The notes under the pieces: generated by a model
Database searches by the model: none
Seen by the model: the letters and a program-made list of their open reading frames with translations, nothing else
What the model was told of the DNA's origin: nothing
Assembly: GCF_014647975.1 (NCBI RefSeq)
Contig: NZ_BMQF01000037.1
Span: 1 to 35,237, forward strand
Reading direction: 5' to 3'
From: Streptomyces fumigatiscleroticus
GTDB lineage: Bacteria; Actinomycetota; Actinomycetes; Streptomycetales; Streptomycetaceae
DNA length: 35,237 bases
In this document: positions 24,387 through 32,182 of the stretch, piece by piece
Numbering within the stretch: position 1 is the stretch's first letter
How the letters are laid out: each line of letters begins with the position of its first letter
Made by a program: the position numbers and the translations under genes

Positions 24387-24392
24387 TAGGCT
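24387..24392 (+). promoter_or_regulatory. rpsO: Probable -10 box (TAGGCT) of rpsO
   Basis: TAGGCT lies about 147 bases before the rpsO start and fits the vegetative -10 pattern. The -35 is not clear. Streptomyces rpsO-pnp operons are known to have promoters both upstream of rpsO and in the rpsO-pnp gap, which agrees with the long leader here. Confidence 0.4.
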
Positions 24393-24480
24393 GTTCGTCG
24401 GCCGTTTGTGTACGCACCCCCGGAGCCACCCGCTCTGAAGGACGCGCCCAGCGGATCCCGCCTCCCGAGTTGTGGAAGCT

Positions 24481-24502
24481 CCCCCGAGATGCAGACCGGG
24501 GG
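24481..24502 (+). promoter_or_regulatory. rpsO: Leader hairpin upstream of rpsO
   Basis: CCCCCG at 24481-24486 pairs with CGGGGG at 24497-24502 (10-base loop), ending 36 bases before the rpsO GTG. S15 autoregulates by binding its own leader in several bacteria; whether this hairpin is such a site is inference. Confidence 0.4.
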
Positions 24503-24538
24503 CACTCGGTGGCCACTCACAGACTATGAGGAGTACGC

Positions 24539-24826
24539 GTGTCGCTCGACGCCGCAGTGAAGAAGCAGATCATCTCCGAGTTCGGTACCAAGGAGGGTGA
24601 CACCGGCTCCCCCGAGGTCCAGGTCGCTCTGCTGTCCCGTCGGATCTCCGACCTGACCGAGCACCTCAAGACCCACAAGCACGACCACCACTCCCGCCGT
24701 GGTCTGCTGATCCTGGTCGGTCAGCGCCGCCGGCTGCTGCAGTACCTCGCCAAGAAGGACATCCAGCGCTTCCGTACGCTGGTCGACCGCCTCGGCATCC
24801 GCCGTGGTGCGGCGGGCGCCAAGTAA
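24539..24826 (+). CDS. rpsO: 30S ribosomal protein S15
   Basis: A 95-residue primary 16S rRNA-binding protein of the small subunit platform. It is full length and highly conserved: KKQIISEFGTKEGDTGSPEV, the RISDLTEHLKTHKHDHHSRR block that contacts rRNA, and GLLILVGQRRRLLQYLAKKD. The GTG start at 24539 has GAGGAG about five bases upstream. It is the first gene of the rpsO-pnp operon. A hairpin with a short T-run follows the stop and probably attenuates transcription into pnp. Confidence 0.98.
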   Translation: MSLDAAVKKQIISEFGTKEGDTGSPEVQVALLSRRISDLTEHLKTHKHDHHSRRGLLILVGQRRRLLQYLAKKDIQRFRTLVDRLGIRRGAAGAK

Positions 24827-24835
24827 GACGACGTG

Positions 24836-24872
24836 AAGGGAGCGGTTCCCATCGTTCGGGGGCCGCTCCCTT
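24836..24872 (+). terminator. rpsO-pnp intercistronic hairpin
   Basis: AAGGGAGCGGTTCCC (24836-24850) pairs with 24858-24872 with two G-T pairs and a 7-base loop, followed by TTT. This matches the position of the intergenic stem-loop cut by RNase III in S. coelicolor rpsO-pnp (established knowledge), and it also looks like a partial terminator. Confidence 0.75.
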
Positions 24873-25162
24873 TGCTGTACGTGCGCGGTGTCACTCCCGC
24901 TTTGTAGTGTGGTAGCACAACGCCGTACGTACGACACAGCGTGATAACAGCCTGCCCGTAGTGGGTACGGCGTCATTACGCACACCGAACGAACGAGGAG
25001 GAGCGCATCTCGCCGCCGCCGGTCCTCGGTAGTGGCGCCCGGGCGGAAGACGAGCCCCGGGTGCTTCGATCGAAGACCGGCCCGCACCGGCCGGAGCGCT
25101 TCTCCGTAAGCGTCCCCCTGCCACACGGGCAGCCAAGGGACGAAGACGAGGAGAAAACGCTA

Positions 25163-27388
25163 GTGGAGAACGAGACCCACTACGCCGAGGCCGTCATCGA
25201 CAACGGCTCCTTCGGCACCCGTACGATCCGCTTCGAGACGGGCCGTCTGGCCAAGCAGGCCGCCGGTTCCGCCGTCGCGTACCTGGACGACGACACCATG
25301 GTGCTGTCGGCCACCACCGCTTCCAAGAACCCCAAGGACCAGCTCGACTTCTTCCCGCTGACGGTGGACGTCGAGGAGCGGATGTACGCCGCCGGCAAGA
25401 TCCCCGGCAGCTTCTTCCGCCGTGAGGGCCGGCCCAGCGAGGACGCGATCCTCACCTGCCGCCTGATCGACCGCCCGCTGCGCCCGTCCTTCAAGAAGGG
25501 CCTGCGCAACGAGATCCAGGTCGTCTGCACCGTCATGGCGCTCAACCCCGACCACCTGTACGACGTCGTCGCGATCAACGCCGCGTCCGCGTCCACGCAG
25601 CTGGCCGGTCTGCCCTTCTCCGGCCCGATCGGCGGCGTCCGCGTCGCGCTGATCCGCGGCCAGTGGGTGGCCTTCCCGACCCACACCGAGCTCGAGGACG
25701 CCGTCTTCGACATGGTCGTCGCGGGCCGCGTCCTGGAGGACGGCGACGTCGCGATCATGATGGTCGAGGCCGAGGCCACCGAGAAGACCATCAAGCTGGT
25801 CGAGGGCGGCGCCGAGGCCCCCACCGAGGAGGTCGTCGCCGCCGGTCTGGAGGCCGCGAAGCCCTTCATCAAGGTGCTCTGCCGCGCCCAGTCCGACCTC
25901 GCCGCCAAGGCCGCCAAGCCGACCGGCGAGTTCCCGATCTTCCTGGACTACCAGGAGGACGTGCTGGAGGCGCTGACCGCCGCCGTCCGCCCCGAGCTGG
26001 CCCAGGCGCTCACCATCGCCGGCAAGCAGGAGCGCGAGGCCGAGCTGGACCGCGTCAAGGCGCTCGCCGCCGAGAAGCTCCTGCCGGAGTTCGAGGGCCG
26101 CGAGAAGGAGATCTCCGCCGCGTACCGCTCGCTGACCAAGACCCTGGTCCGGGAGCGCGTGATCAAGGAGAAGAAGCGCATCGACGGCCGCGGTGTCACC
26201 GACATCCGCACGCTGGCCGCCGAGGTCGAGGCGATCCCGCGGGTGCACGGCTCGGCCCTGTTCGAGCGTGGCGAGACCCAGATCCTGGGCGTCACCACCC
26301 TGAACATGCTCCGCATGGAGCAGCAGCTGGACACGCTGTCGCCGGTGACGCGCAAGCGCTACATGCACAACTACAACTTCCCGCCGTACTCCACCGGTGA
26401 GACCGGTCGCGTGGGCTCCCCGAAGCGCCGCGAGATCGGCCACGGCGCTCTCGCCGAGCGCGCCCTGGTGCCGGTGCTGCCGACGCGCGAGGAGTTCCCG
26501 TACGCGATCCGTCAGGTGTCCGAGGCCCTCGGCTCCAACGGCTCGACGTCCATGGGCTCGGTCTGCGCCTCCACCATGTCGCTGCTGAACGCCGGTGTGC
26601 CGCTGAAGGCCCCGGTCGCCGGTATCGCCATGGGCCTGATCTCCCAGGAGATCGAGGGCGAGACGCACTACGTCACCCTCACCGACATCCTCGGTGCGGA
26701 GGACGCCTTCGGCGACATGGACTTCAAGGTCGCGGGTACCAAGGACTTCGTGACCGCGCTCCAGCTCGACACCAAGCTGGACGGCATCCCGGCCTCCGTC
26801 CTGGCCGCCGCCCTGAAGCAGGCCCGCGACGCCCGTCTCCACATCCTCGACGTGATGATGGAGGCCATCGACCGGCCCGACGAGATGTCCCCGCACGCCC
26901 CGCGGATCATCACCGTCAAGATCCCGGTCGACAAGATCGGTGAGGTCATCGGCCCCAAGGGCAAGATGATCAACCAGATCCAGGAGGACACGGGCGCCGA
27001 GATCACCATCGAGGACGACGGCACCATCTACATCGGTGCCGCCGACGGCCCGTCCGCCGAGGCCGCCCGCGCCACGATCAACGGCATCGCCAACCCGACG
27101 ATGCCCGAGGTCGGCGAGCGCTACCTCGGTACGGTCGTGAAGACGACCACCTTCGGTGCGTTCGTCTCCCTGCTCCCCGGCAAGGACGGTCTGCTGCACA
27201 TCTCGCAGATCCGCAAGCTGGCCGGCGGCAAGCGCGTGGAGAACGTCGAGGACGTGCTCGGCGTGGGCCAGAAGGTCCAGGTCGAGATCGCCGAGATCGA
27301 CTCCCGCGGCAAGCTCTCCCTCGTCCCCGTGATCGAGGGCGAGGAAGGCCCGGACAACGACGACAAGAAGGACGACGCCTCCAAGTGA
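25163..27388 (+). CDS. pnp: Polynucleotide phosphorylase (guanosine pentaphosphate synthetase I)
   Basis: Phosphorolytic 3'-5' exoribonuclease; in Streptomyces it also adds 3' tails to RNA, and it was first described there as guanosine pentaphosphate synthetase. The protein has 741 residues: first RNase PH domain (IPGSFFRREGRPSEDAILT), helical middle domain, second RNase PH domain (TGRVGSPKRREIGHGALAER and GSNGSTSMGSVCASTMSLLN), KH domain (VIGPKGKMINQIQEDTGAE) from about residue 590, and S1 domain (YLGTVVKTTTFGAFVSL) from about 650. I chose GTG 25163 because GAGGAGA is eight bases upstream and family homology begins at once. In-frame sequence continues upstream to another AGGAGGAG. The stop overlaps the next start (GTGA). 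Confidence 0.97.
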   Translation: MENETHYAEAVIDNGSFGTRTIRFETGRLAKQAAGSAVAYLDDDTMVLSATTASKNPKDQLDFFPLTVDVEERMYAAGKIPGSFFRREGRPSEDAILTCRLIDRPLRPSFKKGLRNEIQVVCTVMALNPDHLYDVVAINAASASTQLAGLPFSGPIGGVRVALIRGQWVAFPTHTELEDAVFDMVVAGRVLEDGDVAIMMVEAEATEKTIKLVEGGAEAPTEEVVAAGLEAAKPFIKVLCRAQSDLAAKAAKPTGEFPIFLDYQEDVLEALTAAVRPELAQALTIAGKQEREAELDRVKALAAEKLLPEFEGREKEISAAYRSLTKTLVRERVIKEKKRIDGRGVTDIRTLAAEVEAIPRVHGSALFERGETQILGVTTLNMLRMEQQLDTLSPVTRKRYMHNYNFPPYSTGETGRVGSPKRREIGHGALAERALVPVLPTREEFPYAIRQVSEALGSNGSTSMGSVCASTMSLLNAGVPLKAPVAGIAMGLISQEIEGETHYVTLTDILGAEDAFGDMDFKVAGTKDFVTALQLDTKLDGIPASVLAAALKQARDARLHILDVMMEAIDRPDEMSPHAPRIITVKIPVDKIGEVIGPKGKMINQIQEDTGAEITIEDDGTIYIGAADGPSAEAARATINGIANPTMPEVGERYLGTVVKTTTFGAFVSLLPGKDGLLHISQIRKLAGGKRVENVEDVLGVGQKVQVEIAEIDSRGKLSLVPVIEGEEGPDNDDKKDDASK

Positions 27389-28764
27389 CGTCCCGTAGCT
27401 CCAAGGCGACGGCCCGCTCCTCCTCGGAGGCGCGGGCCGTCGCCCGTACCCAAACCCTGATCAAGGGCGAGAACGGCATCGGTACGGTCCGCAAGACCAC
27501 CCTCCCCGGCGGCCTGCGCGTCGTCACCGAGACGCTGCCCTCCGTACGCTCCGCGACCTTCGGCATCTGGGCCCACGTCGGCTCCCGCGACGAGACGCCC
27601 TCGCTGAACGGTGCCACCCACTACCTGGAGCACCTGCTCTTCAAGGGCACCGGCCGCAGGTCCGCGCTGGACATCTCCTCCGCCATCGACGCCGTCGGCG
27701 GCGAGATGAACGCGTTCACGGCCAAGGAGTACACGTGCTACTACGCGCGCGTGCTCGACGCCGACCTGCCGCTCGCCATCGACGTCGTCTGCGACATGCT
27801 CACCGGCTCGCTGATCCTGGAGGAGGACGTCGACGTCGAACGCGGCGCCATCCTCGAGGAGATCGCGATGACCGAGGACGACCCGGGCGACTGCGTGCAC
27901 GACCTGTTCGCGCACACCATGTTCGGCGACAACCCCCTCGGCCGCCCCGTCCTGGGCACGGTCGACACGGTCAACGCCCTCACCGCCGACCGCATCCGCC
28001 GCTTCTACAAGAAGCACTACGACCCCACCCACCTCGTGGTGGCCTGCGCCGGCAACATCGACCACAACAAGGTCGTACGGCAGGTCCGCGCCGCCTTCGA
28101 GAAGGCGGGCGCCCTGAGGAACCCGGACGCCGTGCCCATCGCCCCGCGCGACGGACACCGCACCCTGCGCACCGCCGGCCGGGTGGAGCTGATCGGCCGC
28201 AAGACCGAGCAGGCCCATGTCGTGCTCGGCATGCCGGGCCTGGCCCGCACCGACGAGCGCCGCTGGGCCCTCGGCGTGCTGAACACCGCGCTGGGCGGCG
28301 GCATGTCCTCCCGCCTGTTCCAGGAGGTCCGCGAGAAGCGCGGCCTGGCCTACAGCGTGTACTCCTACACCTCCGGCTTCGCCGACTGCGGCCTGTTCGG
28401 CGTGTACGCGGGCTGCCGCCCGAGCCAGGTGCACGACGTGCTGAAGATCTGCCGTGACGAGCTCGACCATGTCGCCGAGCACGGTCTGTCCGACGACGAG
28501 ATCGACCGCGCCATCGGCCAGCTCCGCGGCTCCACGGTCCTCGGCCTGGAGGACACCGGCGCGCTGATGAACCGCATCGGCAAGAGCGAGCTGTGCTGGG
28601 GCGAGCAGATGTCCGTCGACGACATGCTGGCCCGGATAGCCTCGGTCACCCCGGACGACGTCCGCGAGGTCGCCCGCGACATCCTGGGGCGGCGGCCCTC
28701 GCTGTCGGTCATCGGCCCGCTGAAGGACAAGCAGGCCTCCCGGCTGCACGACGCCGTCGCCTAA
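27385..28764 (+). CDS. M16 family zinc metallopeptidase (processing peptidase-like)
   Basis: A 459-residue inverzincin. The zinc site HYLEH is at residues 79-83 (H79, catalytic E82, H83), and the third ligand Glu lies in the downstream VERGAILEEIAMTEDDPGD segment. The second half carries the typical inactive M16 repeat with GGGMSSRLFQEVREKRGLAYSVYSY. It is a single-chain two-domain enzyme of the PqqL/mitochondrial processing peptidase class; the substrate is unknown. There is no signal peptide. The GTG start overlaps the pnp stop by four bases. The pnp-peptidase pair is conserved in mycobacteria as well (gpsI-pepR), so cotranscription is very likely. dapB follows 25 bases downstream. Confidence 0.95.
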   Translation: MTSRSSKATARSSSEARAVARTQTLIKGENGIGTVRKTTLPGGLRVVTETLPSVRSATFGIWAHVGSRDETPSLNGATHYLEHLLFKGTGRRSALDISSAIDAVGGEMNAFTAKEYTCYYARVLDADLPLAIDVVCDMLTGSLILEEDVDVERGAILEEIAMTEDDPGDCVHDLFAHTMFGDNPLGRPVLGTVDTVNALTADRIRRFYKKHYDPTHLVVACAGNIDHNKVVRQVRAAFEKAGALRNPDAVPIAPRDGHRTLRTAGRVELIGRKTEQAHVVLGMPGLARTDERRWALGVLNTALGGGMSSRLFQEVREKRGLAYSVYSYTSGFADCGLFGVYAGCRPSQVHDVLKICRDELDHVAEHGLSDDEIDRAIGQLRGSTVLGLEDTGALMNRIGKSELCWGEQMSVDDMLARIASVTPDDVREVARDILGRRPSLSVIGPLKDKQASRLHDAVA

Positions 28765-28789
28765 TCACTCCGGTTAAGGAAACAAGAAG

Positions 28790-29542
28790 ATGAGCAAGCT
28801 GCGCGTGGCGGTCCTCGGCGCCAAGGGCCGGATCGGATCCGAGGCGGTACGGGCGGTCGAGGCCGCCGAGGACATGGAGCTGGTCGCCGCCCTCGGCCGG
28901 GGCGACAAGCTCCAGACCCTGACGGAGACGGGCGCCCAGGTCGCGGTCGAGCTGACCACGCCCGACTCGGTCATGGACAACCTCGACTTCTGCGTGCGCC
29001 ACGGCATCCACGCGGTCGTCGGCACCACCGGCTGGACCGAGGAGCGCCTCGCGCAGCTGACCGGCTGGCTGGCCGGATCCCCGGCCACGGGCGTCCTCAT
29101 CGCGCCCAACTTCTCCATCGGGGCCGTGCTGACCATGAAGTTCGCGCAGATCGCCGCGCCGTACTTCGAGTCGGTCGAGGTCGTCGAGCTGCACCACCCG
29201 AACAAGGTCGACGCCCCCAGCGGCACCGCCACGCGCACCGCCCAGCTGATCGCCGAGGCCCGCCGGAAGGCCGGCAGCGCCCCGGCGCCCGACGCCACGG
29301 CCACCGCCCTGGACGGCGCCCGCGGCGCGGACGTCGACGGCGTCCCGGTGCACGCCGTCCGGCTGCGCGGCCTGCTCGCGCACCAGGAGGTCCTGCTCGG
29401 CGGCGAGGGCGAGACCCTCACCGTCCGCCACGACTCCCTGCACCACAGCAGCTTCATGCCGGGCATCCTGCTCGGCGCCCGCCGCGTGGTGACCACTCCG
29501 GGCCTCACCTTCGGCCTGGAACACTTCCTGGACCTGGGCTGA
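28790..29542 (+). CDS. dapB: 4-hydroxy-tetrahydrodipicolinate reductase
   Basis: NAD(P)H-dependent reductase that makes tetrahydrodipicolinate in the lysine/diaminopimelate pathway, feeding both protein and peptidoglycan synthesis. The protein has 250 residues. The dinucleotide-binding loop is GAKGRIG at residues 10-16. The substrate/catalytic signature is ELHHPNKVDAPSGTA (H135/H136, K139), an exact family motif. The start is ATG 28790 with AAGGAAA upstream. It probably continues the rpsO-pnp-peptidase transcript. Its partner dapA is 2.6 kb further on. Confidence 0.97.
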   Translation: MSKLRVAVLGAKGRIGSEAVRAVEAAEDMELVAALGRGDKLQTLTETGAQVAVELTTPDSVMDNLDFCVRHGIHAVVGTTGWTEERLAQLTGWLAGSPATGVLIAPNFSIGAVLTMKFAQIAAPYFESVEVVELHHPNKVDAPSGTATRTAQLIAEARRKAGSAPAPDATATALDGARGADVDGVPVHAVRLRGLLAHQEVLLGGEGETLTVRHDSLHHSSFMPGILLGARRVVTTPGLTFGLEHFLDLG

Positions 29543-29555
29543 CACGAGGCCCCTG

Positions 29556-30011
29556 ATGCGCGCGAAGATCTCCTACGTCGTCACGGCAGCCGTCCTGGTC
29601 TTCTACTTCGCCCTGGTCGGCAGCCGCGGCGTGCTGCTCATCGAGGCCGGTACGCCGGTCACCGTCACCTTCGGTGTCGCGGTGCTGATCCTGCCGGTGA
29701 TCGGCCTGTGGTTCCTGTGGAAGAACACGCAGTTCGTCCGCAGCGCCAACCGGCTCGCCGCGGAGCTGGACGCCGAGGGCGGCCTGCCCGTGGACGAGCT
29801 GAAGCGGACCCCCGGCGGCCGTATCGACCGGGACTCCGCCGACGAGGTCTTCGCGCGGCGCAAGGCCGAGACGGAGGCCGCCCCGGACGACTGGCGCAGC
29901 TGGTTCCGGCTCGCCGTCGCCTATCACGACGCCCGGGACACCCCGCGCGCCCGCAAGGCCATGCAGCGGGCGATCGCCCTGCACGACGGCAAGCACATCG
30001 AGACCGTCTGA
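29556..30011 (+). CDS. Small membrane protein with cytoplasmic/TPR-like tail
   Basis: A 151-residue protein with two predicted transmembrane helices, at about residues 6-24 (YVVTAAVLVFYFALVG) and 37-56 (VTFGVAVLILPVIGLWFLWK). A soluble tail of about 95 residues follows. The tail ends in DDWRSWFRLAVAYHDARDTPRARKAMQRAIAL, which reads like one tetratricopeptide unit. I do not know the function; this protein is commonly found after dapB in Streptomyces (from memory). ATG 29556 follows the dapB stop by 13 bases with GAGG upstream, so it belongs to the same transcript. A perfect long hairpin lies behind it. Confidence 0.85.
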   Translation: MRAKISYVVTAAVLVFYFALVGSRGVLLIEAGTPVTVTFGVAVLILPVIGLWFLWKNTQFVRSANRLAAELDAEGGLPVDELKRTPGGRIDRDSADEVFARRKAETEAAPDDWRSWFRLAVAYHDARDTPRARKAMQRAIALHDGKHIETV

Positions 30012-30034
30012 CCCGGGCGGCAGCTCGCCGGACA

Positions 30035-30076
30035 CGCCGGTGGCCCGGCCCGTGTGTGCGGGCCGGGCCACCGGCG
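30035..30076. terminator. Perfect 18-bp two-way terminator
   Basis: The arms 30035-30052 and 30059-30076 pair fully around TGTGTG. It sits between the dapB-cluster membrane gene and the convergent PH-like gene and can end both transcripts. Confidence 0.85.
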
Positions 30077-30091
30077 TATCTCCTGCGAAGC

Positions 30092-30646
30092 TCAGCCGAG
30101 CCGGTACTCCTCGGCCCACGCCTCCACGGCGTCGGCCGCCCGGTCGAAGGCCTCGGGCCGGGCCAGGAAGTCGGCGTTGTGCGTGGTCAGCAGCGGCGGC
30201 AGGGCAGCGGCGGTCCGGCCCCGCCGGACCAGGAGCAGCGCCTGTCCCTGCACCGTCCGCGGCAGGCCCAGCCAGCGCACCGGCTGCTGCACCGTCCGCA
30301 CGCTGACCACCTGCTGCCAGGGCGCGGTCCGCGTGGCGAGGAAGCCCACGTGACGCAGCCCGTGCCCGCTCACCCACACGCCCATGCGCAGCAGGCGCAG
30401 GGCGGCGGCGATGACGACCGCCGCGATGCCGAAGATCACCGCGGCGGAGCCCAGCGTGCCCGTCGCCGCGATGATGACAGCCGCGAACAGCACGAACGAG
30501 GCCAGCAGCAGCGACAGCGCCGCCGCGGCCACGCGCCAGGGCCCGGGACGGTAGGGCCGCCGCCAGCGGTCGCGGTCGTCGTACGGCAGCGCGACATCGT
30601 CGGCCGCGTCGAAGGCGCGGTCGGCCGTCAGGAAGGGCAGGGGCAC
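30092..30646 (-). CDS. PH-like domain membrane protein
   Basis: A 184-residue protein. About 37 hydrophilic residues precede two adjacent transmembrane helices (VAAAALSLLLASFVLFAAVI and GSAAVIFGIAAVVIAAALRL). A soluble C-terminal half then resembles the bacterial PH (bPH) domain of actinobacterial membrane proteins: GVWVSGHGLRHVGFLATRT, then PWQQVVSVRTVQQPVRWLGL. Function unknown. I chose GTG 30646 because GAGGA lies about six bases upstream on the coding strand. The gene ends beside a shared terminator. The small membrane protein gene upstream lies on the same strand, 114 bases away. Confidence 0.78.
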   Translation of the reverse strand: MPLPFLTADRAFDAADDVALPYDDRDRWRRPYRPGPWRVAAAALSLLLASFVLFAAVIIAATGTLGSAAVIFGIAAVVIAAALRLLRMGVWVSGHGLRHVGFLATRTAPWQQVVSVRTVQQPVRWLGLPRTVQGQALLLVRRGRTAAALPPLLTTHNADFLARPEAFDRAADAVEAWAEEYRLG

Positions 30647-30760
30647 GGCTGGTCCTCACTCGATCCGTCCACGGTGCTGTGTCCGGTGAGGTTATCGACC
30701 TGTGTCCCCGGTCACCACCCTGGGGGGCCCGGATGGAGTCGGCGCCGCGGCGGTGCCCGC

Positions 30761-31009
30761 TCAGTGCTTGCCGGACGCCTGGGACGCCTGCGACTGCTGC
30801 GTGTGTGCGGAGCCGTGGTCGAGCGAGAGCGCGGGTATCCCGAGAACCAGGGAGCCCGCGAGGCCGGCGATCACGGTGAGGCCCAGCAGCCAGCGCCCGG
30901 CCAGCTGGCCGAAGGACGCCCGCTGACGGGGCGGGGGAGTGACATTACTGCGGAACCTGTCGGCTTCGGCGATGAAGGCGAACGGTACGGGCTCGCGCCG
31001 ACGGGACAT
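30761..31009 (-). CDS. Small single-pass membrane protein
   Basis: An 82-residue protein I do not recognise. The N-terminal ~38 residues are basic and polar, one transmembrane helix spans about 39-62 (RWLLGLTVIAGLAGSLVLGI), and a short external tail rich in Ser/Gln/Ala/His ends the protein (HTQQSQASQASGKH). I chose ATG 31009 because AAGGAGA lies about ten bases upstream on the coding strand; an upstream in-frame ATG at 31093 would add 28 residues without a ribosome-binding site. It is divergent from thyX. A 12-bp-arm palindrome lies in the shared upstream region. Confidence 0.65.
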   Translation of the reverse strand: MSRRREPVPFAFIAEADRFRSNVTPPPRQRASFGQLAGRWLLGLTVIAGLAGSLVLGIPALSLDHGSAHTQQSQASQASGKH

Positions 31010-31094
31010 GGGGAGTGCTTCTCCTTCTGGGTGGGAACGGACAGCCGTCATCAACACAGACGAACGGGTGTCCCGAATGGTGCCCGGTTTCACC

Positions 31095-31119
31095 GACTTC
31101 GCCGAAGTTCGGCGAAGTC
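31095..31119. promoter_or_regulatory. Perfect palindrome (12-bp arms) upstream of thyX: operator candidate
   Basis: GACTTCGCCGAA (31095-31106) is followed by one base (G) and then its exact reverse complement at 31108-31119. It lies about 55 bases upstream of the presumed thyX -10 and about 86 bases upstream of the divergent small gene's start. With a single central base it cannot form a normal RNA hairpin loop without opening the centre, so a dimeric DNA-binding protein site is the more likely reading (inference). Confidence 0.6.
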
Positions 31120-31173
31120 TGCCGCCCTATGTCGGGGCCCGGCACCGAACGCCCCGGTGTCGGTGCCGGGCCG

Positions 31174-31179
31174 TAGAGT
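31174..31179 (+). promoter_or_regulatory. thyX: Probable -10 box (TAGAGT) of thyX
   Basis: TAGAGT lies 42 bases before the thyX GTG. It fits the vegetative -10 consensus well. No -35 match is seen 17-18 bases upstream. Confidence 0.5.
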
Positions 31180-31221
31180 GGGCGCCGCCCCACAGAAGCG
31201 ATGGAAGGGACCCTCCGCGCC

Positions 31222-31962
31222 GTGACCGACACCCCCGCCGACGACCTGAAGCCCGGCTTCCGCAGCGACGTCACCGTCGAGCTGGTCAAGCACACCGCGT
31301 CCGACGCCGACGTGCTCTTCGCCGCCCGCGTCTCCACGGTCGGCGAGCAGTCCCTGGACGAGCTGGACAAGGACCCGGAGCGCTCCAAGGGCCTGATCAA
31401 CTACCTGATGCGGGACCGGCACGGCAGCCCCTTCGAGCACAACTCGATGACCTTCTTCATCAGCGCCCCGATCTTCGTCTTCCGCGAGTTCATGCGGCAC
31501 CGGGTCGGCTGGTCGTACAACGAGGAGTCGGGCCGCTACCGGGAGCTCCAGCCGGTCTTCTACGTCCCCGACGCCTCCCGCAAGCTGGTCCAGGAGGGCC
31601 GCCCGGGCAAGTACCGCTTCGTGGAGGGCACGCAGGCCCAGCAGGAGCTGGTCGGCCGGGCCATGGAGGACTCCTACCGGCAGTCCTACGAGGCCTATCA
31701 GGAGATGCTCGCCGCCGGCGTCGCCCGCGAGGTGGCCCGCTCGGTCCTCCCGGTCGGGCTGTACTCCTCGATGTACGCCACCTGCAACGCCCGCTCGCTG
31801 ATGCACTTCCTCGGCCTGCGCACCCAGCACGAGCTGGCCAAGGTGCCGTCCTTCCCGCAGCGGGAGATCGAGATGGTCGGCGAGAAGATGGAGGCGGAGT
31901 GGGCGAAGCTCATGCCGCTGACATATGCAGCCTTCAACGCCAACGGACGTGTGGCGCCGTAG
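31222..31962 (+). CDS. thyX: Flavin-dependent thymidylate synthase
   Basis: Makes dTMP from dUMP using methylenetetrahydrofolate and reduced FAD, and acts as a tetramer. The protein has 246 residues. The ThyX signature (RHR followed by Ser and Arg) is read at RHRVGWSYNEESGRY, residues 92-106, preceded by SPFEHNSMTFFISAPIFVFREF. CNARSLMHFLGLRTQHEL is the second conserved block. I chose GTG 31222 (VTDTPADDLK...) because GGAAGGGA precedes it at a 12-base spacing; an in-frame ATG at 31201 overlaps that ribosome-binding site and is less likely. thyX-dapA-rnj is a conserved actinobacterial order, also seen in Mycobacterium. Confidence 0.96.
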   Translation: MTDTPADDLKPGFRSDVTVELVKHTASDADVLFAARVSTVGEQSLDELDKDPERSKGLINYLMRDRHGSPFEHNSMTFFISAPIFVFREFMRHRVGWSYNEESGRYRELQPVFYVPDASRKLVQEGRPGKYRFVEGTQAQQELVGRAMEDSYRQSYEAYQEMLAAGVAREVARSVLPVGLYSSMYATCNARSLMHFLGLRTQHELAKVPSFPQREIEMVGEKMEAEWAKLMPLTYAAFNANGRVAP

Positions 31963-32002
31963 CGCACCGTGCGACACGGTTCTTCACGGCAGGGCACAGA
32001 CG

Positions 32003-32043
32003 TACGGTTAAGCCCCATGAGGTGTCCGTATTGCGGCATTTAG
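32003..32043 (+). other. Possible leaderless 8-codon leader peptide (MRCPYCGI)
   Basis: TACGGT at 32003-32008 is followed after eight bases by ATG 32017, giving Met-Arg-Cys-Pro-Tyr-Cys-Gly-Ile-TAG (stop 32041-32043). A terminator-like hairpin starts 29 bases later and dapA 140 bases later. The layout resembles a leader-peptide attenuator, but the reading is inferred from geometry only. Confidence 0.3.
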
Positions 32044-32071
32044 GGAAGTTCATCTAGCCTGATCAAACGGA

Positions 32072-32109
32072 CCCGGTACTGCCTGAACCCCCGAGCAGGC
32101 AGTGCCGGG
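32072..32109 (+). terminator. 14-bp hairpin between thyX and dapA
   Basis: CCCGGTACTGCCTG (32072-32085) pairs with 32096-32109 with one G-T pair and a 10-base loop. It is probably the thyX terminator, or an attenuator in a longer dapA leader. Confidence 0.65.
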
Positions 32110-32169
32110 CTCCACCTTTGTTGTGATTTGTCGCCTCCCCCGAGGGAAGACCCCACCTCGAGCAACGAG

Positions 32170-32175
32170 TAGCGT
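32170..32175 (+). promoter_or_regulatory. dapA: Probable -10 box (TAGCGT) of leaderless dapA
   Basis: TAGCGT ends seven bases before the dapA ATG (GTAACCC between them). There is no Shine-Dalgarno sequence. This is classic leaderless geometry for Streptomyces; no clear -35 is seen. Confidence 0.55.
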
Positions 32176-32182
32176 GTAACCC

